Of a stretch of DNA of 64,000 nucleotides, positions 26,833-36,698 are shown in pieces. The notes beneath the pieces are model-generated. The model worked only from the letters and a program-made list of their open reading frames with translations. It did not search any database and had not been told where the DNA came from. The position numbers and the translations under genes were made by a program. Each line of letters begins with the position of its first letter. Position 1 is the first letter of the stretch. This stretch comes from an uncultured Clostridium sp. (GTDB taxonomy: Bacteria; Bacillota; Clostridia; TANB77; CAG-508), in contig USFR01000007.1 of the NCBI GenBank assembly GCA_900553945.1, forward strand, positions 52,773 to 116,772. The letters run 5' to 3'.

Positions 26833-27666
26833 TTAGAAAAATTTGATTTTATATTTACATTTAAATTTCTCTTTTGGATTTAATCCAATTATTTTTTGTT
26901 TTTCTTCAAATATTCCTGTTGATTCTTTATAATCAGCTGTATTATACCATGGTTCAATGCAGACGAATGGTGCTCCTTTTTTAGACCAAATTGCTAAGTA
27001 TGGAAATCCTGTAAAGTCAAACTCTAAAATTGGTTCTTCTTTATCAATTTCTTTTAAATATATTTTATTTGACAGTATATTTTGCATTATTATTGCATCT
27101 TTTTCGAATATATCCTTAGTTAAGTATATTTTATTTTGGTCTAATATCTCCTCTTTTAATCTTGCTTTGCTGATAAGTCCTTCTTCTAATTGTAATATTC
27201 CGATATCATTTTCTTCTTTTTCAAATTCAAAATAGTATTTTTCTGTTGAATAATCACATTTAAAAGCTGGATGTGCTCCAATTCCGAAAAATATATTTTT
27301 AGTATCTGTATTTTCTACTTCATATGAAACTGTTAATATATCTTCTTTTACATGATATTTAACTGTTAATTTAAATAGATATGGATATTTTTTTAAAGTT
27401 TCTTCATTAGCTTTTAATACATATTCTTTCTCATTTTGCTCGTCTTTTACTACTTCGAATTTCATATCTCTAGCAAATCCATGTTGTCCCATTTCACAGA
27501 CTTTATCATCAATTATTGCTTTATTATCTTTTAGTTTTCCTACTATTGGGAACAAAATTGGACTTTGTCTGTTCCAAAATTCTTTTCCATCATGGAGCTT
27601 TTCTATTCCGTCTTTTTTTATGCTTGTTAATTCCGCCCCTTCTGGTTTTGCTTTAATTTCTAACAT
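26833..27666 (-). CDS. Aldose 1-epimerase (mutarotase)-like protein
   Basis: 277 residues of the LacX/GalM-like beta-sandwich family: GQHGFARD near 80, the IGAHPAFKC segment near 170 (catalytic-type His) and the FVCIEPW segment near 228 (Glu general base). It interconverts anomers of a sugar; the actual sugar is unknown. RBS GAGGAAAAA. It is the first gene behind the T-box leader, followed 17 nt later by the glycosyltransferase-like gene and then valS. Confidence 0.82.
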   Translation of the reverse strand: MLEIKAKPEGAELTSIKKDGIEKLHDGKEFWNRQSPILFPIVGKLKDNKAIIDDKVCEMGQHGFARDMKFEVVKDEQNEKEYVLKANEETLKKYPYLFKLTVKYHVKEDILTVSYEVENTDTKNIFFGIGAHPAFKCDYSTEKYYFEFEKEENDIGILQLEEGLISKARLKEEILDQNKIYLTKDIFEKDAIIMQNILSNKIYLKEIDKEEPILEFDFTGFPYLAIWSKKGAPFVCIEPWYNTADYKESTGIFEEKQKIIGLNPKEKFKCKYKIKFF

Positions 27667-27786
27667 TTTTTCCTCCTTTGCGAAGTATTTATATTGTTCA
27701 TGTGTGAAAATTTATGTAATAAATTTTCTATGCACTGTGGTTTAATATAATAACAAAGTTATATAATCTTTTTATTATACCAAAAA

Positions 27787-28030
27787 TCGCCCTTGCATTA
27801 TAGCAAGGGCGACATATCTTCGCGGTACCACCTTTATTTTAAATAAATTTCTTTATTTCCTCATTAGACTCTAACGTATCTTACACGGATATGACTATTT
27901 TTAATTTCTCATCATATCAACTCAGAAACTACCTTCCATTTATTTTTTATAAGAAGTCTCAGCCATTCTTCTTTTCTCTGTAATAAATACAATAAATGTA
28001 CTCCTTTTCTTCATCGCTTTTCATTTGACA
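27787..28030 (-). promoter_or_regulatory. T-box tRNA-sensing leader, probably valine
   Basis: The minus strand has every T-box mark: GATGAAGAAAAGGAGTA (specifier-loop 5' side with AGTA), GGCTGAGA in stem I, 3' loop strand GAAGGTAG, T-box core AAAGGTGGTACCGCG (27821-27835) and a terminator TCGCCCTTGC/GCAAGGGCGA (27787-27812) followed by TTTTTGG. TGGT in the bulge pairs with discriminator A73, as in tRNA-Val, not the U73 of tRNA-Gly. This favours specifier GTA over GGT. Downstream are the mutarotase-like gene, the glycosyltransferase-like gene and valS. Confidence 0.88.
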
Positions 28031-28036
28031 TTTATA

Positions 28037-28064
28037 ATTATAACATATTTTTTCATTTTGTCAA
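28037..28064 (-). promoter_or_regulatory. Promoter of the T-box/valS unit
   Basis: Minus strand perfect TTGACA (28059-28064), 16 nt, perfect TATAAT (28037-28042), just past the stop of the preceding gene. Confidence 0.8.
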
Positions 28065-28066
28065 AA

Positions 28067-30251
28067 TTATCTATAGATTCTATAGATTACTTGGTTTACC
28101 TCTTGATCTCCTTCATATATAAGTTCATAGTTTGTAAAGCCTGTATATTCTAGTATTTCACTTATAACTTTTTCTGGTTCCATACTTCTATGTATACTTA
28201 AAATAAATTCATTTTTATCTGATAATTCTTCATCATTTATTAACTCATCTGTTTGATCATTATAAATCATGAATGTTTTTCTGTAATTCATAAATTCTGG
28301 TAAGCTTTGTATGTGATTAAAGAATGTATATCCTACATATACTAAATCATCTTCACTATATTTTTTTGATATATCTATGTATTTAGTATAATCCTTATAT
28401 AAATATAGTGGTTCTTCTGTTAAAAATCCATATCCTATTAATAAAACTAGTGCTACAGTTGCGATCATTATATTATATTTTTTATTTTCAAATATTGAGC
28501 CAATTGCCATCATTATCATTATTGATACGATTGGTAAAATGTTCATTACATATCTTAATTCTAAAAATTCTGCTAATTTTGCAACTAACATTATGTATAT
28601 AATTGTTGGGAAAATTATTAAAGCAGTTACTCCTCTTTCTGGCTTTCTTCTTATAAGTATTGCAAGTAATGCTATTGCAAACAATGCTAGCATTATTTCC
28701 CACTTGCTTCCGAAATATCTTAAAATCATATTAAAATATGTTAGTACTCTATCAAAATAATTTGTAGCTTCGAAACTACCTATTTTTCTGTCTGAATATA
28801 ACATATGGTTTATTGCAAATGGGAATAATATTATTCCTATAATTGCTGATAATGCTAAACTTCCTATGTATTTAAACATTTCTTTATATTCTTTATTTTT
28901 TATAAATAATATCACCATCACGATTGTAACTAATGCTGCATAGATTGCATAAAAATATTGTGTTAAGAATCCTAATATTGATGTTATTATAAGAAGTACT
29001 CTTGTTTTTTTGTTTACCTTATAATCGCTTTTTACTATAAATAGATTTAAGTATAAAAATGCGGTAGTGAAAAATGTAAGCATCATGTACATTCTTAGGA
29101 ACATCATTGTTGAAATTCCTCCAATGCTTAATCCATATAGTAAAACAGATAATATTGAAATTGATTTTCTCCCGGATTAAGTTTAAAATTTTCCATATTA
29201 AAATACAAGTTCCTATAAAAAATGGTAGGTTTATAAAGAAAATCATATATTTGGAGAATGTATTATTAAATATTGATGAAACTGTATGTACTATCATATA
29301 AAACAATGGTGGATGCACATCTTGAATTTGATTATAGTATACAGATGCATAATTAAATCTATTGTCTTTTGCTTCAAGATAATCTATTGCTTCTTCACGT
29401 GTTCTCCATATCATTTTTTCTTCTGCTATTTTTTCAGAAATGAATTCGTCTTTTTCATCTACATGGTCAACAAAATAATATTTAACTCTTTTTATCCAAT
29501 CAACTACATTTCCATCTTGGAATATCTTTGCTTCTAAAAATTTATGCATTGGCGTTTTATCTCTATATGACCAAAAAACATTTTCATAAGCGCTATTTGA
29601 TGAACCATATGAGAATATTTCATCACAATGGAAGCCTTGTTTTTGATTTACAAAGAATAACATTACAAAGCACATTGCTATAATTGCTATTGCTAATTTA
29701 ATTTTATCCCTTTTACTTTCTTTCATTGTAACCATTTCATTATCTTCCAGATTTATAGTTACTTTTTCAGTTTTTAATGCTTCCTTTTTGTATTCTGATA
29801 TTGATTTTTTTGATATTTCTTGGATCATTTGCTCAAGTTTTTCTCTATTTAAAACTTGAAGCTCTCCAGTTTTAAATTGAACTACATCTTTGATGTCATC
29901 TGGAATATCTATCTTATATTTTTCAATTAATTCTTTGTTTAATATATCATAATCATTATATTGCTTCGTTTGATTAATTGTGTTTTGAAAATATTGATTA
30001 TAAAATAAATAATCAACTACCAAATGTAAAAAATATCCTTGCATATATGCTGTGCTTATAGAATTATGTTTTAAAAACTCTTTTAAATTAACTCCCGAAC
30101 CGCCATTTTCACTATAATGCGTTGCCTTTTTATCTCCATGTGAAAGTAAATCTGGTGCTATTGTTCCTCTTAAAAATTCTTTTTCATCTTTAATTCTAAA
30201 ATTTCTTAAATATTCTTTAGCTACTGCTAAATGGATTACATATCCTGCCAT
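28067..30251 (-). pseudogene. Zinc-dependent phospholipase-like domain fused to a GT-C membrane protein, frameshifted
   Basis: The first frame (30251 down) begins MAGYVIHLAVAKEYL with GTIAPDLL, THYS and GYFLHLVVDYLFYNQYF (about 1-100). This is the pattern of zinc-dependent phospholipase C-like proteins of Clostridia. After a helical linker and a membrane span (about 190) comes a GT-C module with FHCDEIFSYG and DVHPPLFYMIVH, related to the gene at 25339. A +1 shift is needed near 29171-29173 (one extra G in a GGG run): LNLIR then joins RKSISILSVLLYG and runs to 28067 with further spans. Combined about 720 residues. The function is unknown and the domain pairing unusual. Confidence 0.7.
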
Positions 30252-30300
30252 TTCTTTTTCTCCTCCAAATCGGCTCTATCTGGTTATTAAAATCTTTATA

Positions 30301-30329
30301 ATTTTATCATCTTTTGTAGTATAATTCAA
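30301..30329 (-). promoter_or_regulatory. Promoter of the phospholipase/GT-C fusion gene
   Basis: Minus strand TTGAAT (30324-30329), 17 nt, TAAAAT (30301-30306), about 50 nt before the start. Confidence 0.55.
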
Positions 30330-30345
30330 TATTTGGATAAAAATG

Positions 30346-33300
30346 TTATTTCAACATAACATTTTCTTCTCCAACGATTTCTTTGAATTGATTTAATATT
30401 TCTTCTGTTAAATAAATTGCCCCACATGGCTTTTCTTGTGCTTTATCTAACACACTAATTTTCATGTTCACTCTGTCTCCGGAAAAGAATCTTATTGCTC
30501 CTTTTAATCTTTCTTTTTGTGTTTCATTTAACTCAGTAATGTCAATTACTACAGTGTTTTTTCTGATATTATCTCCAGTGTTATTTTCTTCAGAAAATTC
30601 TTTTATGTTTTGAACAATAATTCTTGCATCTTCATCTTCTTTTATACTTAATCGTCCTTCAACTATTACTATATTTTCTTCAACTAAGATATTGTCACAT
30701 CTTGAAAATACGCTATCAAATACAACTATTTCAGCACTTCCATATAAATCTTCTACTGTTACAAATGCCATTATTGTATTTCTTTTTGTGTATTTTTTCT
30801 TAACACTTGTTATTGTTCCTGCATATTTTACATTTTGCCCATCTTTAAAATTTCCTGCATTTTCTCCGTTTAAATCTTTTATTTGAATTGAATTTATATT
30901 TGTCTGTCTTTGTATTGCCTCTTTAATTTTTTCTAGTGGATGACCTGAAATATAAATTCCTATCATTTCTTTTTCCTGAGCCAATAATTCTCTTTCATCA
31001 AGTTCTTTTAATACTGTATATTGGTATTTTACTGTTTCTTCAGGTTGTACTAAATCAAACATTGTAACTTGATTAGCCATTGAATTTCTTCCTTGGTTGT
31101 TTATTGTATCTAGTATTCTTTCATATGATGCAAGTAATGTTGCTCTAGTTTGATTCATCTCATCGAAACATCCTGCTTTAATTAAACATTCAATGCACTT
31201 TCTGTTAACAGTACCACTTTGAATTCTTTCGCAAAAGTCTGTAAATGACTTGTACTCTCCGTTTTTTTCTCTTTCTGAAATAACTGTTTCAATTGCTGAT
31301 ATTCCAACATTTTTTATGCTTCCTAATCCAAATCTTATTTTGTTATCTTGTACTGTAAATTTTGTAAAACTCTTGTTTATGTCAGGTTTTAAAATTCCAA
31401 TATTTAATCTTTTACATTCGTAAATATAAATTGGAACTTTATCTAAGTTTCCTAAAAAGCTGTTTAATGTTGCTGCCATAAATTCTTCTGGATAATAAGT
31501 TTTTAAATATGCTGTTCTATAAGATACAACTGAATATGCTGCTGCATGTGATTTGTTAAATGCATATTTTGCAAACTCAGCCATTTCATCAAATATTTTA
31601 TTTGCTGACTCTTTATCTATTCCATTTCTTACACATCCTGGTACAAGTACATTTCCGTTTTCATCTACTTGCCCATTTATAAAATATTCTCTTTCTTTTG
31701 CCATTACGTCTAGTTTCTTTTTTCCCATGGCTCTTCTTACTAAGTCAGCTCTTCCAAGAGAATATCCAGCTAATTCTCTAACTATCTGCATTACTTGTTC
31801 TTGATATACCATACAGCCATAAGTAACATTTAGAATTGGCTCCAAAGCAGGGTGAGTATATTCATTATGCCCTGGATTTTGTTTTCCCTTGATATATCTT
31901 GGAATTTGATCCATAGGTCCTGGTCTATAAAGTGAAACTCCAGCTATGATATCTTCTAAGCAGTCTGGTTTTAGCTCTTTCATAAAGTTTGTCATTCCTT
32001 GACTTTCAAACTGAAATATTCCAATACTTTCTCCATTTGCCCATAGTTTATACACTTTTGGATCATTCATTTCTTTGTCATATTCCACATCTATTCCACG
32101 ATTTTGCTTAACTAATTTTTCCGTATCTGAAATTACTGTTAGTGTTCTTAAACCTAAAAAGTCCATTTTTAGTAGACCTAGTTCTTCAAGCAAGTTCATT
32201 GTATATTGTGTTGATATATTTCCATCATTTACATATAGCGGTACATACGTATCTACTGGATCTTTTGTAATTACTATTCCACAAGCGTGTGTTGATGCCT
32301 GACGTGGTAGTCCTTCTAATTTAATTGCTATATCTATTAATTGCTTTACACTTGGATTAGATTCATATAATTCCTTAAATTCTCTATTTTGTTCTAGTGC
32401 TTTTGGAATTGTTATATGAACTTCCATTGGTATCATTTTTGCTAGTTTATCTGTTTCAGAATATGGATAATCTAAAACCCTTCCAACGTCTCTTATTACC
32501 ATTCTGGCAGCCATTGTTCCAAATGTTATAATCTGTGAAACATGGTCTTTTCCATATTTTCTTTCAACGTATTCTATTACTTCTCCACGTCTTTCATAAC
32601 AGAAGTCAACATCAAAATCTGGCATACTTACTCTTTCTGGATTTAAAAATCTTTCAAAAAGTAATCCATATTTTAATGGATCAATATCTGTTATACCTAT
32701 CGCATATGCTGCAATTGAACCTGCTCCTGAACCACGGCCAGGTCCGACTGGGATTCCTACTGATTTTGCATAATTTATATAATCCCATACAATTAAGAAG
32801 TAGTCTACATATCCCATTTTGTCGATTACTGAGATTTCATATTCTAATCGTGACATTACTTCTTCTGCTGGTTTTTCTCCATATCTATTTTTTATCCCTT
32901 TGTAACAAAGGTCCTTGAAATAATCTAAATGTGTTGCATATTCTTCTGGTACATCGTAGTTTGGTAATTTTGTTACTCCGAATTCAAAATCATAGTTGCA
33001 CTTTTCTGCAATTTTCACTGTATTTTCTATTGCATCTGGAAATTCAGAAAAATAATCTGCCATTTCTTCCGGTGATTTTATATAAAATTCTTGTGTTTCA
33101 AACCTCATTCTATCTTCATCTGACATTCTTTTTCCAGTTTGAATACACAATAATACTTCATGAAAATAGCTATCTTCTTTTTTTAGATAATGTGCATCAT
33201 TTGTTGCAACTAATGGAATATCAAGTTTTCTTGCTAGCTGAATTAGTTTTTGATTTACCATTATCTGTTGTCTTAAACCATTATGTTGTATCTCTATATA

Positions 33301-33810
33301 ATAATCATCTTTAAATACTCTTTTATGCCAGAGTGCTATTTCTTCGGCTTTTTCCATATTGTCTTGTATGATTGCTTGGCTTAAACTTCCTGCTAAACAT
33401 GCACTTAGGCAAATTAGTCCTTCGCTGTATTGTTCTAAAATTTCTAAATCAATACGTGGTTTATAATAAAAACCTTCAACAAATGATAATGAAACTAATT
33501 TTGACAAATTTTGATATCCCGTTTTATTTTTTGCTAATAAAATTAAATGGTTATATCCATTATCTCTTCCTGCTTCTTTATCAAATCTGCTGTGTGGTGC
33601 TACATATACTTCGCATCCGATTATTGGTTTGATATCGTTTTTCTTACATTCTTTATAAAAATCAACTGCACCGTACATAACGCCATGATCTGTAAGTGCT
33701 ATTGCTTTCATTCCTAGTTCTTTTGCTCTTACTGGTAAATCTTTAATTCTACTCATTCCATCTAATAAACTATATTCACTATGGACATGCAAATGTACAA
33801 AATCAGCCAT
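30346..33810 (-). CDS. dnaE: DNA polymerase III alpha subunit (DnaE type)
   Basis: 1154 residues from the ATG at 33808-33810 (MADFVHLHVHSEYS), chosen for AAGGAGAG just upstream; the frame is open 18 codons further without a site. PHP domain at the N-terminus (HLHVHSEYSLLDG, ALTDHG), the catalytic palm with PDFDVDFCYERR (Asp triad, near 400), fingers, helix-hairpin-helix (near 830) and a C-terminal OB fold (GTITSVKKKYTKRN). It synthesises DNA at the fork; in Firmicutes DnaE usually works beside PolC, which is not in the window. Downstream lies the phospholipase/GT-C fusion gene. Confidence 0.95.
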   Translation of the reverse strand: MADFVHLHVHSEYSLLDGMSRIKDLPVRAKELGMKAIALTDHGVMYGAVDFYKECKKNDIKPIIGCEVYVAPHSRFDKEAGRDNGYNHLILLAKNKTGYQNLSKLVSLSFVEGFYYKPRIDLEILEQYSEGLICLSACLAGSLSQAIIQDNMEKAEEIALWHKRVFKDDYYIEIQHNGLRQQIMVNQKLIQLARKLDIPLVATNDAHYLKKEDSYFHEVLLCIQTGKRMSDEDRMRFETQEFYIKSPEEMADYFSEFPDAIENTVKIAEKCNYDFEFGVTKLPNYDVPEEYATHLDYFKDLCYKGIKNRYGEKPAEEVMSRLEYEISVIDKMGYVDYFLIVWDYINYAKSVGIPVGPGRGSGAGSIAAYAIGITDIDPLKYGLLFERFLNPERVSMPDFDVDFCYERRGEVIEYVERKYGKDHVSQIITFGTMAARMVIRDVGRVLDYPYSETDKLAKMIPMEVHITIPKALEQNREFKELYESNPSVKQLIDIAIKLEGLPRQASTHACGIVITKDPVDTYVPLYVNDGNISTQYTMNLLEELGLLKMDFLGLRTLTVISDTEKLVKQNRGIDVEYDKEMNDPKVYKLWANGESIGIFQFESQGMTNFMKELKPDCLEDIIAGVSLYRPGPMDQIPRYIKGKQNPGHNEYTHPALEPILNVTYGCMVYQEQVMQIVRELAGYSLGRADLVRRAMGKKKLDVMAKEREYFINGQVDENGNVLVPGCVRNGIDKESANKIFDEMAEFAKYAFNKSHAAAYSVVSYRTAYLKTYYPEEFMAATLNSFLGNLDKVPIYIYECKRLNIGILKPDINKSFTKFTVQDNKIRFGLGSIKNVGISAIETVISEREKNGEYKSFTDFCERIQSGTVNRKCIECLIKAGCFDEMNQTRATLLASYERILDTINNQGRNSMANQVTMFDLVQPEETVKYQYTVLKELDERELLAQEKEMIGIYISGHPLEKIKEAIQRQTNINSIQIKDLNGENAGNFKDGQNVKYAGTITSVKKKYTKRNTIMAFVTVEDLYGSAEIVVFDSVFSRCDNILVEENIVIVEGRLSIKEDEDARIIVQNIKEFSEENNTGDNIRKNTVVIDITELNETQKERLKGAIRFFSGDRVNMKISVLDKAQEKPCGAIYLTEEILNQFKEIVGEENVMLK

Positions 33811-33981
33811 TTTTCTCTCCTTTTCTATAATGCTTTTTATATCACATTTTGGTGTCTTTATCAATATTGATTTTTGTTAGCGAACAAAACTTAAAACTTT
33901 CGATTCTACTTTTTATCATACTCAGATAAAATTGAAATTTCAACAAATTTTCTGTACAATGTAGTTTTCTATAACAGAAGT

Positions 33982-34005
33982 AAAGCACCGCTTTTGCGAT
34001 GCTTT
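33982..34005 (-). terminator. Hairpin after rqcP
   Basis: AAAGCA/TGCTTT with inner CGC/GCG and a TTTT loop, touching the rqcP stop codon. The T-tract on the minus strand is weak, so termination may be partial. Confidence 0.5.
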
Positions 34006-34241
34006 TATAATAATTTTATTGTTTCTTCTAATTTTTTCCCTTGTGCTTTAGGAATATTTACAATTTCAAATTTTGATGCCTTATCTCCAAATTGTATCTC
34101 GATAATATCCCCTACCTTAACATCATAACTTGGCTTTACAATCTTCCCATTTACACTTACTCTACCACAATCTGCAACTTCATTTGCAACTGTTCTTCTT
34201 TTTATTACTCTACTCATTTTCAAAAATTTATCTAATCTCAT
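34005..34241 (-). CDS. rqcP: S4-domain ribosome quality-control factor RqcP
   Basis: 78 residues. The S4 RNA-binding fold begins at residue 1 (MRLDKFLKMSRVIKRRT, VANEVADCGRVSVNG, SYDVKVGDIIEIQFG). This is the compact form seen in RqcP/YabO, which stabilises tRNA on stalled 50S subunits during alanine tailing with RqcH. The usual yabP/yabQ neighbours are absent. It lies 20 nt after the DUF2651 gene. Confidence 0.85.
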   Translation of the reverse strand: MRLDKFLKMSRVIKRRTVANEVADCGRVSVNGKIVKPSYDVKVGDIIEIQFGDKASKFEIVNIPKAQGKKLEETIKLL

Positions 34242-34261
34242 TTCTTTCTCCTATTTATGTA

Positions 34262-34582
34262 TTAAAATATTCTTCTCCTATTACTGCATCCGCAACTATT
34301 ATTGTTAGAATTTGCTTCTTGAATTAAATCCTCTAACGACGTTCCTGAACACTGATTTTGTGTCCATTGTTTTGTAATCCATGCAACAACATATGATAAT
34401 ATCGTATATAAAATTGTGAATATCAAAAATGTTTCATCTGCTACTGCAAATGTAAAAATCAGTAATATAGAAAATGTTATTCCTGCTATTTTTATTGGGC
34501 AATTTATTAATGTCTCAAATATAATAGATAATATTGTTATTGCAACAGGAAGTGCAAAATATAATAATAAAAAATTGTTCAT
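34262..34582 (-). CDS. DUF2651-like membrane protein
   Basis: 106 residues with three membrane spans (about 5-25, 30-52, 55-75). The YbeF/DUF2651 look is FALPVAITILS, then FTFAVADETFLIFTILYTILS. A Cys/Asn-rich C-terminal tail (about 80-106, NSCGCSNRRR) follows. The role is unknown. It lies between truA and rqcP in the same direction, so it is likely part of that transcript. RBS AAAAGGAG. Confidence 0.65.
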   Translation of the reverse strand: MNNFLLLYFALPVAITILSIIFETLINCPIKIAGITFSILLIFTFAVADETFLIFTILYTILSYVVAWITKQWTQNQCSGTSLEDLIQEANSNNNSCGCSNRRRIF

Positions 34583-34636
34583 GTCATTCTCCTTTTTGCT
34601 ATATTGTATTCTTATTTATTATTATTTGTTCCTGTT

Positions 34637-35371
34637 TTAATAATTCACTTGCAATAAATACAGCCCATGTGCTGGTAATGTTTTTCCAGCTTTAGTTCTA
34701 TCTTTAGATTCTATAATTGAAGGAATGTCTTCTGGTTTTATTTTGCCTAATCCAACATCTAATAACGTACCAGAAATTATTCTAACCATATTATATAAGA
34801 ATCCTGTTCCTGTTACTTCTATTATTACCCTTTCTCCTTCTTTTCTTACGCTTCCATCAAAAATTTTTCTCACACTGCTTTTACTACTTGTCCCACTTGC
34901 TTTGAATGCTTTAAAATCATGTTCTCCAATAAAATATTTTATTGCTTCATTCATTTTTTCATAATCTAATTTCATTGGTACATGATATTCTAAACCTCTG
35001 TAGATAGCTGTTCCATTTTCTGAATTATTTATTATATATCTATATGTTTTTGATTTTACTGAATATCTGCTATGGAATTTTTCATCAACTTCTTCGGCTG
35101 ATTTAATAACTATGCTTTTTTTTAATCTTGAGTTTATCGCTTTAGCAAATTTTTCTGTTGGAATTTTTGAGTCTGTTTTAAAATTTGCTGTTTGCCCTAA
35201 ACTGTGTACTCCAGCATCCGTTCTACCTGAAGCTGTTAGGTCAACTTTCTCTCCTGTTATTTCTTCAATTGCTTTTTCAATTTCTCCTTGAATATTTAGT
35301 CTGTCGGGTTGTTTTTGCCAGCCATTAAAGCCTTTTCCATCATATTCTATTATTAATTTTATATTTCTCAC
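34637..35371 (-). CDS. truA: tRNA pseudouridine(38-40) synthase
   Basis: 244 residues, the normal TruA length. N-terminal EYDGKGFNGWQKQP, catalytic Asp in ASGRTDAGVHSLGQ (near 52) and NMVRIISGTLLDVGLG near 205. It modifies uridines 38-40 in the anticodon arm of many tRNAs. First gene of the truA, DUF2651, rqcP set. Confidence 0.94.
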   Translation of the reverse strand: MRNIKLIIEYDGKGFNGWQKQPDRLNIQGEIEKAIEEITGEKVDLTASGRTDAGVHSLGQTANFKTDSKIPTEKFAKAINSRLKKSIVIKSAEEVDEKFHSRYSVKSKTYRYIINNSENGTAIYRGLEYHVPMKLDYEKMNEAIKYFIGEHDFKAFKASGTSSKSSVRKIFDGSVRKEGERVIIEVTGTGFLYNMVRIISGTLLDVGLGKIKPEDIPSIIESKDRTKAGKTLPAHGLYLLQVNY

Positions 35372-35587
35372 TTTAATAAATTCTCCTCACTTTCGATATT
35401 ATACCATACTAAGCCGTCTATAACAAGCAATTCAGCCATTTTAAGTTTCATTTTTAAAAAGGAAAAATTAAGTATTTACTAACATTTTCTTCTATCTTAT
35501 ACTTATATTAAATAGATCGCATTTATTATCCTGAAAAGGAGAAAAAATAGCCTAATTTTTAAAGAATGGTCTATTTTTATTTTTTAA

Positions 35588-35616
35588 TTGATTTAATCTT
35601 TTTACTATTGTATAAT
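35588..35616 (+). promoter_or_regulatory. Promoter of the HAD phosphatase gene
   Basis: TTGATT (35588-35593), 17 nt, TATAAT (35611-35616), 26 nt before the ATG. Just upstream (about 35545-35580) is an imperfect AAAAATAGCC/GGTCTATTTTT hairpin that ends in a T-run, with no plus-strand gene before it. Confidence 0.65.
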
Positions 35617-35642
35617 TAGAAAAAAATTAGGAGACTATTTCT

Positions 35643-36518
35643 ATGTCTATAAAATTAGTGGCAAGTGACCTTGATGGTACTATTGTTAGTGAAAATAATT
35701 ATATTAATAAATCAAATTTTGAAGCCATTGATATGATGAATAATCGTAATATTGATTTTGCTATTTGTACTGGAAAATCTTATTCTGTGAGTCAAGATTT
35801 GTGCAGAAAATGTCATGCTACTTATGGTATTTTTAATAACGGTTCTCAAATTTATAATTTAAAAACAGGAGTGCCTATTTTTAAAAATTTTCTTTCTACT
35901 AATGAGATAAAAAAATGTTATGAAATTGCTAAAAAATTTAAATTACATGTTCATGCATATAGTGATAATCAACTAATAACTGAAAAGCTTGAATTTCTGG
36001 ACTTTAGGAATTTTAAACTTCAAAAATTACCTGGATTTAAATTTATTATTGTCTCTGATGTTTTAGATTATATTGAAAAAAATAATTTACCTATCTATCA
36101 ATTTATTATTTCTAGTTATTCTTCTTTGGATAATGTAAAAGAAGAAATTTTGTCATCTTCAAATGTTTCTATTTTAAAAATTTCTAAATTTGGTCAATAT
36201 ATGGATAAGATTGTTGGAAAAGAGTATGAGTATTTGTCTGTTGTTCCTTCTAATACAAGTAAAAGTAATGCTTTAAATATTCTTAGTAAACATCTTTCTA
36301 TTAGTAATGATGAAATTATGGCTATTGGAGATAATTTGAATGATATAGATATGGTTAAAAACTCTGGTGTTGGTGTTGCTGTTGCAAATGCATATTCTGA
36401 ATTAAAAAATGTTGCAAAATATACAACTGAAAATGATGTTTCATCTGGTGGATTTGCAGAAGCTGTTTATAAATTTATTGAAAGTCCAAAACGGAAATTA
36501 ATTTATAACACTAGCTGA
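35643..36518 (+). CDS. HAD-superfamily Cof-type sugar-phosphate phosphatase
   Basis: 291 residues. Motif I ASDLDGTIV (nucleophile Asp near 9), motif II ICTGKS near 40, motif III Lys in the region near 200, and motif IV IGDNLNDIDM near 232. A C2B cap lies between II and III. Cof-type enzymes dephosphorylate sugar phosphates, FMN or similar; the substrate is unknown. RBS TAGGAG. Single-gene unit on the plus strand. Confidence 0.87.
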   Translation: MSIKLVASDLDGTIVSENNYINKSNFEAIDMMNNRNIDFAICTGKSYSVSQDLCRKCHATYGIFNNGSQIYNLKTGVPIFKNFLSTNEIKKCYEIAKKFKLHVHAYSDNQLITEKLEFLDFRNFKLQKLPGFKFIIVSDVLDYIEKNNLPIYQFIISSYSSLDNVKEEILSSSNVSILKISKFGQYMDKIVGKEYEYLSVVPSNTSKSNALNILSKHLSISNDEIMAIGDNLNDIDMVKNSGVGVAVANAYSELKNVAKYTTENDVSSGGFAEAVYKFIESPKRKLIYNTS

Positions 36519-36667
36519 CTTAGCATTTACACTTATTATAGCATTTTTATGGCTGTTTCTTTGTTCGTGTGAAAAATTTGCATATCAAATTTTGGGGCAT
36601 TGTTATTTTTATATAAAAAATGAAACATGACAATAAAAATTTTTTTCAATCTTTTCTTTATAAAAAT

Positions 36668-36698
36668 ATAGCAACCTTTTTTATTTTAAGGTTGCTAT
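36668..36698 (-). terminator. Terminator of cdaA
   Basis: Perfect 11-bp stem ATAGCAACCTT/AAGGTTGCTAT, 9-nt loop, directly next to the cdaA stop codon. Minus-strand tail TTTTTA. Confidence 0.85.

Noticed and set aside
27821..27835. Glycine T-box
   Set aside because: GGT fits the spacing to GAA, but the TGGT bulge needs discriminator A, not the U of tRNA-Gly, and valS is downstream. Kept as less likely.
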